Assembly: GCF_000002595.2 (NCBI RefSeq)
Contig: NC_057006.1
Span: 7,547,325 to 7,611,324, forward strand
Source: Chlamydomonas reinhardtii
Lineage: Eukaryota; Chlorophyta; Chlorophyceae; Chlamydomonadales; Chlamydomonadaceae
Direction of reading: 5' to 3'
Length of the DNA stretch: 64,000 nucleotides
Part shown: piece by piece, positions 46,629 to 61,628 of the stretch
Layout of the letters: every line of letters begins with the position of its first letter
Position numbering within the stretch: position 1 is the first letter of the stretch
Made by a program: the position numbers and the translations under genes
Notes under the pieces: model-generated
Database searches by the model: none
What the model was told of the DNA's origin: nothing
Seen by the model: only the letters and a program-made list of their open reading frames with translations

Positions 46629-49600
46629 TCAGCAGCAGCTCATGTCCGCCGGGCGCCTCGCCCCACACTCCGTGCTGCAGTACCGCAGGGTGCCGCAACC
46701 CGGACACGCCACCGTCAGCCGCACGCACGCCTCGCTGCCTCCCCGCAGGTCCCTGCAGCCCCGGTGGGCGCACAGCCCCAGCCGCCGCCGCACCTCGGCC
46801 GGCGACAGCAACAGCGCCGCGTCCTCCGCCACCACCGGCTCACGCCAGGCACAGGCGGCGCCCTCCCGGTCGCCCCGCCCCTCCTCGACGCCGCCGCTGC
46901 TGCTGCTGCCGGCGCGCAGCGCCGCCAGGACCACCGCGCGTGCCGCCTCGCCCGCCTCGCCCTGATCCCGCAGCCGCTCCAGCCGCACACGCGTAGCCAG
47001 AGGTAAGTGCTGCTGCACCAGGTCCCATTCCGCGTTGCCGTTGCGCAGCGGGGCGCAGTCAGCGGGCAGCCCTGCCCACAGCGCCTCTGCTGCGCGCGCC
47101 ATGCGCGGCCCCTCCACCGCAGCCAGCTGGCGGCGCCGGGCAGTGACGGCGGCGGCCATGGAACGCACCGGCTGGATGTCCATCAGGATGAAACTCCTCC
47201 ACTCCTCCGCGGCCTTGGTGTCGCCGCGCTCTAGCGCCAGCTGTCGTGCCGTCACCAGCACCGGCACCCAGTCCAGCACGCACATCGCCAGGCCCACGGC
47301 CAGGTCGACGGAGCGCGGCGCCGTCAGGAAGACGTCGGACTCCGCTGCCTCCAGCCAGTTCGTGGTAGACATCGGCAGCCATGACGCGACTAGTAGCGAA
47401 ACCAGCTCCACACGCCGCTGCTGCTGGTGCTGCTGCTGGAGGTGCTCGTGCTGGTGCTGTTGCGGTAGAGCTGCTGCTGCCGCTGCCGCGCTTGTGCTAG
47501 CGCTGCTAGTGCTGTTCCTCCTACTGCTAGCAGCGCTGCCACTGTGGACACCGCCGGCAGCGCCGCAGCCGCCGCTGCTGCTGCTGCTGCTGCTGCTGCA
47601 GCCCGCCCGCATGACGCACAGCACGCTCAGCGGCACCCGCAGCTGCATCGCGTAATCAACAGCCGACGCGGACGCCTCCGCGGTGACGGCCGCAAAATCC
47701 TGGTGCACCAATTTTGACCTCGAGGAGAATGCCGAGGTCATCAACGACCGAGTGAGCTTGGCGGCGCTGACCAAGTAGCCCGCGGCCTGATGCACCGGCG
47801 CCGCCAGCAACAGGTGCTCGACCGCCGCCCACTCCGGAAAGACGCCCGGCATGGCCAAGCGCGGAAGGGTCTTTCCACCGCCGGGCCTGACCAGGCGCTG
47901 TGACAGGCACTCCCGGCCAATCGCCCGAACCAGCGCCTCCAGCGCCGGCAGCAGCCCCAGGCTTAGGCCGCGGTACAGGCTGGCGCGCTGGGCGGCGAGC
48001 AGGGCGGCGGCGGCCGCGCTACGGCGCTGCTGCTCTGAGTCTAGGCCCTGCGGCTGCGGCTGCGGCTTTGTGGCCTGGCCGCCGTCAGCGGCGGCCTCTG
48101 TGCGCCCAGGCCCAGGCTTGGACCCGGGCCCGAGGCGGGTACTGCGCAGGGCCCGGGCGTTTCTGTCCAGGGCCCGGTCGTCCGCGCAGGCAGCAAGCAG
48201 CGCTGCACCAGCATCAAGGGGAGACGGCATCAAGGGGAGCCGTCAGGGGGCATGAAGGGGAGCCGCCTGGGGGCGCTGTTGTCGTGAACAGCCCAGCAAG
48301 CAAAAGCTAAGGGCACCAGCCAGCTCACGCAATGAACACGACTAAGGGCAGTTACTGCCGGTGACATACAGACATGGCTGTCCCGTGCGCGCGCACACCT
48401 GCAAGCAGCAGAGGGCCCCGGCAAGCCGACAACCCGCACGCCTTGCACGCGCCAATACAGCGCGCGACATAGCACGACATAGCACAAACACACGCGCTCA
48501 CACGCGCTCATGCCGCTTGACCGCTCACTGATCACGTTCGCTCACGCCCACCCGAGCTCACCTGCCTGCAGCACGCCGGTCACCAGGGCGTCCTCGCTCC
48601 AGAGGCTGTCTGCGTCATCCACCAAGAGCCGCAGACAGTCAATGATTACCCGCCACCCCTCCTCCTGCATCACGTCGACCGCGGGTGCTACCGCTGCTTT
48701 TGCTCCTGCTGCTTCTGCCATTGCAGGCACTGGAGGCGGAGCTGGCTGTGGGGCGGAATGCAGCAGGGCCAGGAAGCGCGCCTGTTGCCCCGTCGCAGCC
48801 GACGCCAGGCGTTCGGAATCCTTATTGGCGGCAGCACGCCAGCGGTATCCATCTGCGCACTGCAGATATGACAGGCAATTGATGAACAGGTCCGAGCAGG
48901 CATCACGTGTAATGCCGCCCAGCCGGTACGCCTTCAGCCTCGCGCCGCGCCGCGCAGCTGCCACCGCCTCCGCCGCTTCCCGCCGCTTTTCCTCTCGCCG
49001 CTGCTCCGCAGCAGCCGCAGCCTGCTTGGTTGCGGCTGCCTGGTGCTGCTTGGCTGCCGCGGCCGCCTGCTGCCGCAGCTGCTTCTGCGTCAGCGGCTTG
49101 GCGGGCTTGGCCGCCAGCGGCTGCTGTGTTGCTGCAACCGCGCCTGCGCTGCCAGCGCTAGCTGCCGCCGCCGTCCCGCTGCTGCCTGGCCCACCCGCGC
49201 CGGCAGCGCCGCCGGCAGCGCCCCCAGCTGTAGGCGATCCTGAAATGCGAGGCACGCTTTGACTTCTACCTCCCCCGGCAGCGCTCCTGGCGGCAGCACC
49301 CTGGGCGCACGCGGGCGGGTGCAGCACTCCCAGGTACCCGCGCCAGCGCTGCAGCGTCACCCGCGCCGCCCGCAACGCCAACACCTGCTTCGCACTGTTG
49401 CTAAGCAGCTGCGGCTGCCTTTGTGTCTGCGCCTGCGGCTGCCTTTGTGTCTGCGTCTGCACCTGCGACTGCTGCAGCCCGTCTATGCGGAGGTGCAAGC
49501 TCATGGCCCAGCGCGCAATCGTGTTCGCCAAGTAAACATCGTCCAGCACCGTGCAGGCCTCCTCGTGCGCCCCCTCTGTAGGAAGTGGGGAGGCGCGCAA

Positions 49601-51290
49601 GCCCTTCAATGCATGAATGAATGCGTCGCGTGCTCACATGGTAACGACACACAACCAACATACTAGGGCCATCACAGGAGGGCATTCCAGTCATCGATCC
49701 TGCGGACTGTGAGAAACCCTGCACATATGTCCTTGACCGCATTGACGGCATTACCAGTAGCGCTCACCCAAACTGCTGTCAACCATCCGGCGCAGCACCG
49801 GCAGCGGCAGCTGCTCGAGCCGCAGACCGTACAACTGCGGCGCCTGCGCCGCCGCCGTTGCAGCAGTTGCCGCCGCCGCAGCACCAGCACCAGCACCAGC
49901 GCCAGCGCCAGCGCCAGCGCCAGCGCCAGCGCCAGCAGCGACAGGCCCGGACCCAGCGCCAAGCAGTGCAGGGCCGGCGGCGGAGGACGGGTCCGCGGCG
50001 CGCATGCGGCGCGGCGCGGAATAGCATGCGTCCGCCTCCGCCACGGCCAACTGCGTCACCACGTGTGCCGCCATCAAGAAGTCCGCGGCGTGGCCCAGCC
50101 GTGGATGCCCATCCCCTTCCGCCAGCTCCGCCAAGCTGACGTGCGCTTGGAGCAAGGACAGGATGTTCCACAACATGCCATGAACCGGGTCCACTATCGC
50201 CTCCTCCGCGTCTTCGATTGCGAACGGCGGGGGCGCTGCCGTCTCAGAACCTGAGTTCTGCTGCTGCCGCCGCTGCCGCCAGTTCCACTCGTCCCCCGAC
50301 AGCTGCCGCGCCTCCCGCGAGGCGTGCTCCAGCACCGCACTGCGCCGCACCGCCGCCAGCAGCTCCACAGCCAGGGCGGCGTGGCGGCCGTCGGGCGTCA
50401 GCAGCAGCGGCGCGGGCGCTCCTGACGGCGGCCCGGCGGCTGCACTGCCGCTGCCGCTGCGGCTGCCACTGCCGCTGGCGCCGCCGGGCGCAGCGTGCAC
50501 CTCCTGTAGGTGCGCATTTGCGTTGCAGGCTGCGTCAGCTTTCTTACTGGCAGCACAAATGGACACCGTGCGAAGGACGATAGCAGGGACGACCGAACAG
50601 GCGGCACGGTGCCGCCGTGCCGTATGCGAGGTACAGAGCGGGGTGATGCAAGGCAGGCGCTGGCGCTGGCCTCACCTGCTCAGCCGCAAGCGCGACGGCG
50701 TGCATGCCAGCCAGGAGCGTTGAGCATGAGCCGAGCAGGCGCAGCCACTCACAGCTGCGCGGAGGAGACCGAGCCGCATGCACACGGGCACACAGCTCCA
50801 CCACACCCGCCCGCACCAGCGCAAGCGCCACACACCGGGCGGTTGCTACTAGCGCGCCGTCCTGCTTCGCGCCGAGCGCGTCATCTGCGTCCTCGCGGGG
50901 CGCCGCCGCGTAAAAGAAGTCGTCCAGCGCGCGCAAGGCGTTGATGGCGCAGGGAAGGGTCAAATCGCAGCGTTGAGCGCGATTGCCAGAGTGAGGCGTG
51001 GGGGAGGGGCCGGTTTGTGCGGCGGTTTGCTCGGCATCCTCCTCCTCCATGGGAGCTCCAGCTGAAGGACCGCTACCATGCGATGCTAGGAAACCGAGGA
51101 CCGCCAATAGGCTTTGGAGGAGTCGGTGGAGATTGCCTTTGTTTTCGATGCTAGCCCATTGTCCTCCGGAAATGCTCTGTGTCAGACAAGCCATAGCTTG
51201 CCACGTTTCAGGCGACCAGATTTCGGCGTCCAGACCAGCGCTATCCAGCACCTCCAAGACCCGTTTGGCTGTCGGTCGCTCGTCTCCCAT
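46629..51290 (-). CDS. Large helical protein with degenerate C-terminal MYND finger
   Basis: Four exons: 51290-50676, about 50503 (or 50542)-49768, 49575-48562 and 48202-46629; about 1,312-1,325 aa. The first junction has two in-frame acceptors; the others are clear. The protein is mostly helical and Ala/Leu-rich, with long low-complexity inserts: poly-Gln/Ala near 'RQQAAAAAKQHQAAA', a (GA)n run coded at 49886-49935, and poly-Ser near 'GCSSSSSSSSGG'. The C terminus 'LCAHRGC...ACPGCGTLRYCSTEC' follows the MYND pattern (C-C, CxxC, YCSxxC), but the final HxxxC is missing and replaced by 'ADMSCC'. Chlamydomonas has many big proteins of this build ending in MYND fingers, role mostly unknown, presumably protein-protein contact. 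No catalytic domain is seen. Confidence 0.75.
49886..49935 (+). repeat. In-frame CAGCGC/CAGCAC minisatellite, codes (GA)n
   Basis: Tandem 6-bp units in exon 2 of the MYND-like gene give an alternating Gly-Ala run on the minus strand. Confidence 0.9.
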
Positions 51291-52139
51291 TGCTGTTATC
51301 CTCTAAGACCGTGTACAATTTCTGGTGATTTAGCGATGACCTTGACATCGTTACATGCATGTCTCTGCCGGTCCGCTCGATCCAGCCAGTGCCGCCCCAT
51401 GTCGATGTAAACCTCCCAGCTTCGCAGCGCGACGGCTCGCCCTTTGTGGGGATCCAAATTCAGGCATGGTATAGCAACCGTGAGCTGAAGGGGTTACTAC
51501 AGCGTGTTGAAATGGGGAGACAGGAGGCACACGACAGCCACGACCAGCTCTGACTTGCGTGCCCTTGGGCGTGCCACCACAAGCAGACCGGGCATTCTTT
51601 CAGTGACTCCGTCTTGGTTTTGGCTTTGTTCTCGACTGATTTTGCTTGCATTGTGGCTGGCCTTACGGGGCGGTGCACTTTACATACTAGTTTCTCTGTA
51701 TCCCATGCTTTCAAGGGTTTTTGCACTTGGCAAATATTCCGTTACAGCCTCTATTCCCTACAGGATTTAATGAAATAGTAACAACTACAAACAACCCTAG
51801 GTTCTGGCCGAGGACTATGGCTGTCGCCCCCCTTTGAGGGGCGAGCCAACTCTCCCCCTTCCTCAGCCCCTTGCTCCACGCCTACGCGTGCTTGACTCCA
51901 GCCAGCACTGGCAGTCATGAGGCTGACCTCGCGCGACCTGGAAGCCGACGTAGGGGCGCTGCCTGCCACCGCCGCACGCCACCGTTCCCTCAGGTGCGCA
52001 AAACAGCAACAGCAGGAGGGTGGGAGGGATGTCTGGGCGAGCCATCCAGGGCATCGGGGTCGGAGACGCATCCAGCCGGCGCGGGCATCCAGCATAGCCC
52101 GGCCACATAACCTGCCTACCTGGGGGCGACCCGACCGGG

Positions 52140-52260
52140 GTATGCGACAGTGCCCGCCCGGCCATCCAACAGTTCTGGGCCGACCCGACCCAGCCATCCA
52201 CGCATTGGTCGCCGGCTCATCCCGCATCCCTGGGCCAACCCCAGCACAGACATCCAGCAG
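52140..52260. repeat. GCCATCCA repeat field, left
   Basis: Units built on 'gccatccaacagttctggg' and 'ccgacccgacccagccatcc'. A 34-bp stretch (52167-52200) recurs exactly at 53014-53047. Confidence 0.75.
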
Positions 52261-53004
52261 ACGCGAGCCAACCCGCGCACACATCACGTTTCCTGACTTG
52301 GAAAGCTGTTTGGAGAAAAGCCAAACCCATAGGAAGAAAAGCTCCTCCCTCTGGGCGGGGAACATGCTGGGGGCGTGCCGGTCGACACGGCCTGACATGG
52401 CGAACCCGCCAAACCTCTTTTTGTCTTAATCTGTTTCATATGCATATAAGCGTGTAGGTTGTTCTTCTTAAGCTGCTGTTTGCCCGCTGGAAGCTGAAGC
52501 CATACAGCATATCAACTAGCAATTGTCGTCTTTCTAGCACCAATTCCTGGTTCCACGGGCATGGGATATAAAAAACAGCAGGAATAGTCAATCCCGTCCT
52601 TTGAGGCGCCCAAAAGCGGCCGGCGAGCCGGACGAACCACTGGTTCGCTTCGGCCATCTCGGGTGCCCTGGCCCCTTCTCGTCACAGTCTATGCCCACAC
52701 CAATGAACACAACCTATTGCATGTGCACAATTCATCGGGGTAAACTAAAGCGAACGCTGGACGTCTTCCGCAGAGACATCATTTCGGGGTTTAGCGTTTA
52801 GCTATAAACGGCCGCTATAGCGTGAACATAGCTCACTATAGTATTGATGCTAAGGCATAACGAAGGTGTTGAATTCTGAGGGCATGACATGGAAGAACAA
52901 AAACACGCGGTTCGACGCGGCCCCCTGCAATACCCATGGCATACCCCCACGCTCCTCCCCACGGTCCGCGGCGCAGTCATAACAGCACGCCGCGCGTAAC
53001 GTGT

Positions 53005-53170
53005 AGAGCCATTCAACAGTTCTGGGCCGACCCGACCCAGCCATCCAGCAGTTCCCGCCGGGCCATCCAGCATTCCCGGGTCGGCCCGACCGGGCCATCC
53101 AACAGTCCCCGCCGAGCCATCCGGTTGTCCCGCCCAGGCATCCAGCAGTGCTGGGCCGGCCCGCTAGGTA
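53005..53170. repeat. GCCATCCA repeat field, right
   Basis: At least five degenerate units of about 21-32 bp, each starting with 'gccatcc(a/g)(g/a)cag' or close to it, with alternating 'cccgccg' and 'ggtcggcccgac' spacers. Confidence 0.75.
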
Positions 53171-54542
53171 ACTGCAACAGTGCTTGGAAACGGTGTAGTC
53201 CCAACCACGCAAAAACAGCCAATCCCCAAAATTCCCACCCTCCTCAACAGCCAGGCACCCAGCCCCACCGCCACCCCGTCAGGCGCGACAGGCCGCCGGC
53301 AGGCCCGACTCGCAGCATGCGAACCTTTCGCCTTGGCCAGCACTCAGCAGCGGCAACAGTGCGACACCGGCGGCGGGACCGGAGGGTGGGAGGGAGACCT
53401 GGGCCCGGGCGCCCGGCATCCCAGTCTCGGAAGCAAAAGCCGCCGGGGGCGGAAAGCCCTCCTGCGGCCGCAGGCATCCCAAAACCGGTGACCCAGCGAT
53501 GAGCGATCCTCGCATCGCTCGCCCAGCCAGGCGTCCCGTAGCCCGCAGCCCCGCAATCATGTGGCCTTCAGACCTGGCCACGCTATAGAATAGAGCTGCG
53601 GCACCGCTCTTATCGGGGTGCGCCAACCCTCTAGAACCGCCCATCCCTCAAGTTCCCGGCCTCCGCATCACCGCATGTCGTCCGCCACCTTACCCTTTGT
53701 AGTGTGCTCAGGCAGTACGGCGTGGGGACGTCAGGAGGGGCTCGGCATCCCTGCTCGGGGCGCGTCAGTGGGCCGCGGCGACATGCGTTCAGGCAGTCCG
53801 GCTGTACGATGACGAGCTTTCTGGGGGATGTCATGTCCACGCGGTGATGCGGTGTCAGCACCGCAAAGCCGCTTTGTACGAGGTGACTCCTTTGACTTGC
53901 CCCTGCTTACACCCTGGGTGTTGGCCAAGCACGACGTGCCACCAACCCCACCGCAGCGTATACCTGCGCGCCACTTCGCGCGCTGCACCGTCCCGTGCTC
54001 ACGCTCTCCACATCCCGCCTCTTGCTCTCACAGCCAAACGCACTTGTACGTCACCCCGCGCGCCTGCACACGCCAAGAAGCTGACACGTCTCCCCGCGCA
54101 GCAAATCCGACGTCGCTAGCCCCGCTCCGCGCAGAAGGCCATGCTTCCATTACGCAAGTTGAAAGCACCCTTACCCAACTGTTTATGTTACCGGTCTTGT
54201 TAACGTGTGACCATCGCGTGTTCAGCAACGGCACTGGTGCGTCCGAACTGCGAAACACACACATTCACTTGGCCGCCCTTGAACCACCTCGCCAGCCGCC
54301 ACAGCGCTTCCACAACAAAGAAGGCGGCGGCAGGCCATGCAGCGGTAATCCGGGGCAGCGCTTCTAGGCTTGAGTAATGTCAAAGTCTACGGCACTCACA
54401 AGCGATCAACCTGCGAACTCTGATCATTCACACGTTCACGCGATTCGTCTCCAACCCGCTCACGCCGACAGCTGCCATCCGCCCTGCAACTGCCGCATCA
54501 TGCCCAGCAGCAGCAGCTCATGTCCACTGCTGCTGCTGCTGC

Positions 54543-54547
54543 TTACA
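54543..54547 (-). terminator. TGTAA signal, adenosine kinase gene
   Basis: Minus-strand TGTAA, 126 bases past the stop codon at 54673. Confidence 0.6.
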
Positions 54548-54672
54548 GAAGCTGCTCACATTACCTGCTCACACAAGCTGCTACAGCTCAGTTGCCCGCT
54601 GCCCGCTGCCACACACACGCACACACGCGCGCGCACACACACACGCAAATGCTGCTGCACGCGCAATCGCCT

Positions 54673-58603
<3,931 letters not shown>

Positions 58604-58986
58604 TCTTGCTATTGATGTCGGAAAAGTAGAGCCACCGAAAAGTAAGAAGAAAGCTCGGGGACTGCCAACAAACAGAACCGAGCACCCCCCATTGCGTGAA
58701 ACTGCACGGCATTTACCTTAAATTCGATAGCTGCAAGAATCATGCGCACTGTCTTCCTATCAGTTTCACTACTAGAACATCCAATAACCTGTTGAATGTA
58801 GGGCGAACGGTAACACGCGCCAAACGGGGCTCGACCACTGAATTTTGCAGCCAGTGTTGTTGAGTTGGCTTTGAGTTGCACACGCATATCGGCTGTTAGG
58901 TTAACTCCCCGATCCACAAGGAGGGAGGCCGCCGTTGACCGCGTTTGGGCTCGCCAGCTCACGCCTGGGGCCCGAACTTAGCTACA
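58604..58986. promoter_or_regulatory. Divergent promoter region, ADK / Gly-rich gene
   Basis: 383 bp between opposing start codons; no other feature recognised. Confidence 0.5.
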
Positions 58987-60898
58987 ATGAGTAAGTGTTG
59001 TGACTTGCTTGTATTCAATCATACCGGCGCTGCTATGGGCATGTGCATTGACCAGGGCGCCAAACCCGTGGCACCAGCGGCTGATACCCAAGCTTGCGAC
59101 ACCCCACATTCTCACACACAGGCGGGCTCATAAACCCCTTTGCCGATGAGGAACCGGCACAAGACAAGGGTTTCAACTTCTACAGGTGCGCAACTCTTGC
59201 GTGTGTGTGCATCATGTGTGCTGGTGGGGAGTCCCGGCACAAGGTATGACGGGGTGGTAATTGTTGGTCCAGCTTTGAGGTGGGCTGGGCGTGGACTGCG
59301 AGAAGCGTGGAGCGCATGCAACCTCGTCCGCTGTTACACACACATAGCACTGCCCCTCCCAACTGTGTCGCCCCCACCATTCGCACCGTGCCCTCTCACA
59401 CGCTGCCGCCGCCTCACCACCCTGTCACACCCCTGCACCCCACAGCGACCCACTAGCGGCCTACAGCTCTGCCCCCCGGGCGGGGCCGCCGCCGCCGCCC
59501 ATACGGCCGCCGCCAGCGGGTGCGTCTTCCGTCTTTACATGCCGTAGCGGCGGGAGGGGCGGCTTGGGCGTCAGGGCGCCGGGTGGGGTGACGGGTTGTG
59601 CCCAGGAGCTCGGGAGCACACGCCCCACACGGGAGTCTAGCCAGGGGTTGCGGTGCCTGTGTCGGGCAGGGGGCGTGTAAGGAGCGGGGTGAAGCAGTGC
59701 CCTCTGGGAGCGAAGGGGCCAGTCGTGTTGAGGACACGCACACCATGGGTGTGCTTGTCAGGTGCACCTGGTGACGTGGAAACGTGGTAACGTGTCTAGC
59801 TGAGCGCATGCCTGCCTATTGCGCCATGGCCGATGTGCCACAGGGCCCGACGGGCACGTGCCGCCGGGGGGACCACCTTCCGTGTCGGGACGTGGCGGCC
59901 CGCCACCGCCCATGGCGCCGTACGGCGGGTACGGCGGTTACGGCGGCGGACGAGGTCGCGGCGGTTATGGCGGCGGCGGCGGCTACGGTGGCGGCTACGG
60001 CGGGAGGTATGGCGGGCCGCCACCTCAGCAATTCGGTGGCGGGCGTGGCGGCGGCGGCGGCGGCGGCCGCTTCGGCGGGTACGGCGGTGGCGGGCCGGGC
60101 GGTTGGGAGCAGGGGCCAGGCTACGAGCCGGGCGGGGCCGGGGGAGGGGGCGCGCCCGGGCAGGGCTGGGGACACCAGCTGCCGCATAGCTTTGCTGGCG
60201 GCGGCGGCGGTGGCGGCGGCGCCAGGCCCAACAAGTGGGTGCGGACGGAGGGGCCGCAAGGCGGCGGCGTCGCCGCGCCTGAAGGCGGCGACTTCCCTGG
60301 AGATCCAGGGTCAGGGCCCGGGGCAGGGCTGCCGGGGGCTTTCCCAGGCCGCGGCGGCGGCCGGGGGCACCCGGTTTACTCCAGGGGCGGCGAGGGGAGA
60401 GGCGGCGGTGGTGGCGGCGGGCGGGGCGGCCGCGGCGGGCGGGGCGGCGGCCACCACGGCGGCGGCCATGCCGGCGGCGGCGGCGGCGACGGCGGCGATG
60501 TTGCGCCTGGCGCCATGGGGTCGTACTACAAGCCCTCGTTCAGCGGTGACCCCTGGGCCGCCCTGACGCCGCGGCCGCTGCAGCCGCTGGACGGCCTCGG
60601 CGGCGGACTGCTGGGGGGCGGCGGTGGCGGCGGCAGCGGCTTTGGGCAAAGAGGTGGCTTTGGAGGAGTAGGAGGAGGAGGAGGAGGCGATGTGGGTTTT
60701 GGGCATGGTGGTGGAGGGGGTGGACCAGGGGCTGACGCGGAGCAGCAGCAGCAGCAGGGGGTGGTGGATGCACGCAAGGTGGTGGCGGGGGGTGGCAGCT
60801 TGGCGGACATATTCGCGGAGGGGGCGGGCGAGGGCGAGGGCGAGGGCGGGGAGGGCCGGGCGAGCGCGGAGGGGGCGCAGGACCGGCCTTGGCACTAA
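58987..60898 (+). CDS. Gly-rich protein, possible MPLKIP/TTDN1 homologue
   Basis: Four coding exons: 58987-58990 (only ATGA), 59122-59185, 59446-59519 and 59844-60898; frame kept, 398 aa. The 4-nt first exon ends in a perfect donor (ATGA|GTAAGT). The joined N terminus reads 'MSGLINPFADEEPAQDKGFN'. Then come poly-Pro and a long Gly/Tyr/Arg-rich disordered body ('[17 protein letters not shown]', RGG boxes). Near residue 280 there is a short conserved-looking block 'GSYYKPSFSGDPWAALTP'. Animal MPLKIP (TTDN1, linked to lariat debranching and TFIIH-related disease) has a Gly/Pro-rich body ending in a block like 'NYFKPSMLEDPWAGLEP', so homology is plausible but rests on this block alone. The C-terminal tail is poly-Gln then an amphipathic 'SLADIFAEGAGEGEGEG'. 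Confidence 0.72.
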
Positions 60899-61628
60899 GT
60901 GACGACACGGGTGGGGCAGCAGGAGTGCGCGAGTGGCAATGGGCATTCGAGAGCGCGGGCGTCACCTCAGCGGTGCAGGTGCGGTTGTGTCGGACCTCTT
61001 GGAGGATGGGTGGAGGCAGCGGCGGGGTTACTGGTTGCCGCCGGGTTGCTGACCTTGTGAGGGTTCTAGGGTCAAGTGGACTTTGTGGCGGTCCTCGCAG
61101 GAGTTGAACAGGCGGTTTTGCACCCCGCCCGGCTTTGTGCAGCCTGTTGCACATTGTGTGTGACTGCTTCAAGCTCGTTGGCAAGAGTTCGCGACACGCT
61201 AGTCGCGTCCTTGGTGGTTCGTTCCGGTCATGTCTGCTGCGGTCCGCCGCGACATGTGGGCTCCAAACGACCACGCGCTCGGCTCGCCGATCCGACCAGG
61301 TCTTTTCCATCAATATTTAACCCTCAATTGATGAAAGCAGCTGCAACCGCAACGGGCATTTAGCGCGCGACAAGACGTGAAATGCCCCAAGTCGGGCGGC
61401 GACTGCTCGGCTCCCGCCCGACTCGGGCCATGTCGTACCCCGCGTGAAGCGGGCCGTATATAGCTCATACCTTGCTTCATAATCCACAAAGCACACCTAT
61501 TTGAAGCACTCTGAGCCATTTACCAATCTGCAAGCCGTCCAGCAGCTGGCACGCGCCTCCACCGCAGAGTTACATCACATCTCCACCCCGCTTTGCTTTG
61601 AGCCCTCCGCCCTTTCCACCGCGCGCAT
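60899..61628. other. Intergenic, no gene recognised
   Basis: 730 bp between two plus-strand genes. Should contain the 3' UTR of the Gly-rich gene and the promoter of the secreted-protein gene. 'cgtatatagctc' at about 61448 is a possible TATA element about 180 bp before the ATG. No TGTAA was found. Confidence 0.45.

Larger units (their letters stand above)
51291..54672. other. Gene-free stretch with GCCATCCA repeats
   Basis: About 3.4 kb between the MYND gene start and the adenosine kinase stop. No gene recognised. Two repeat fields (about 52.0-52.3 kb and 53.0-53.5 kb) share long words. The adenosine kinase poly(A) signal is at 54543-54547. Confidence 0.5.
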
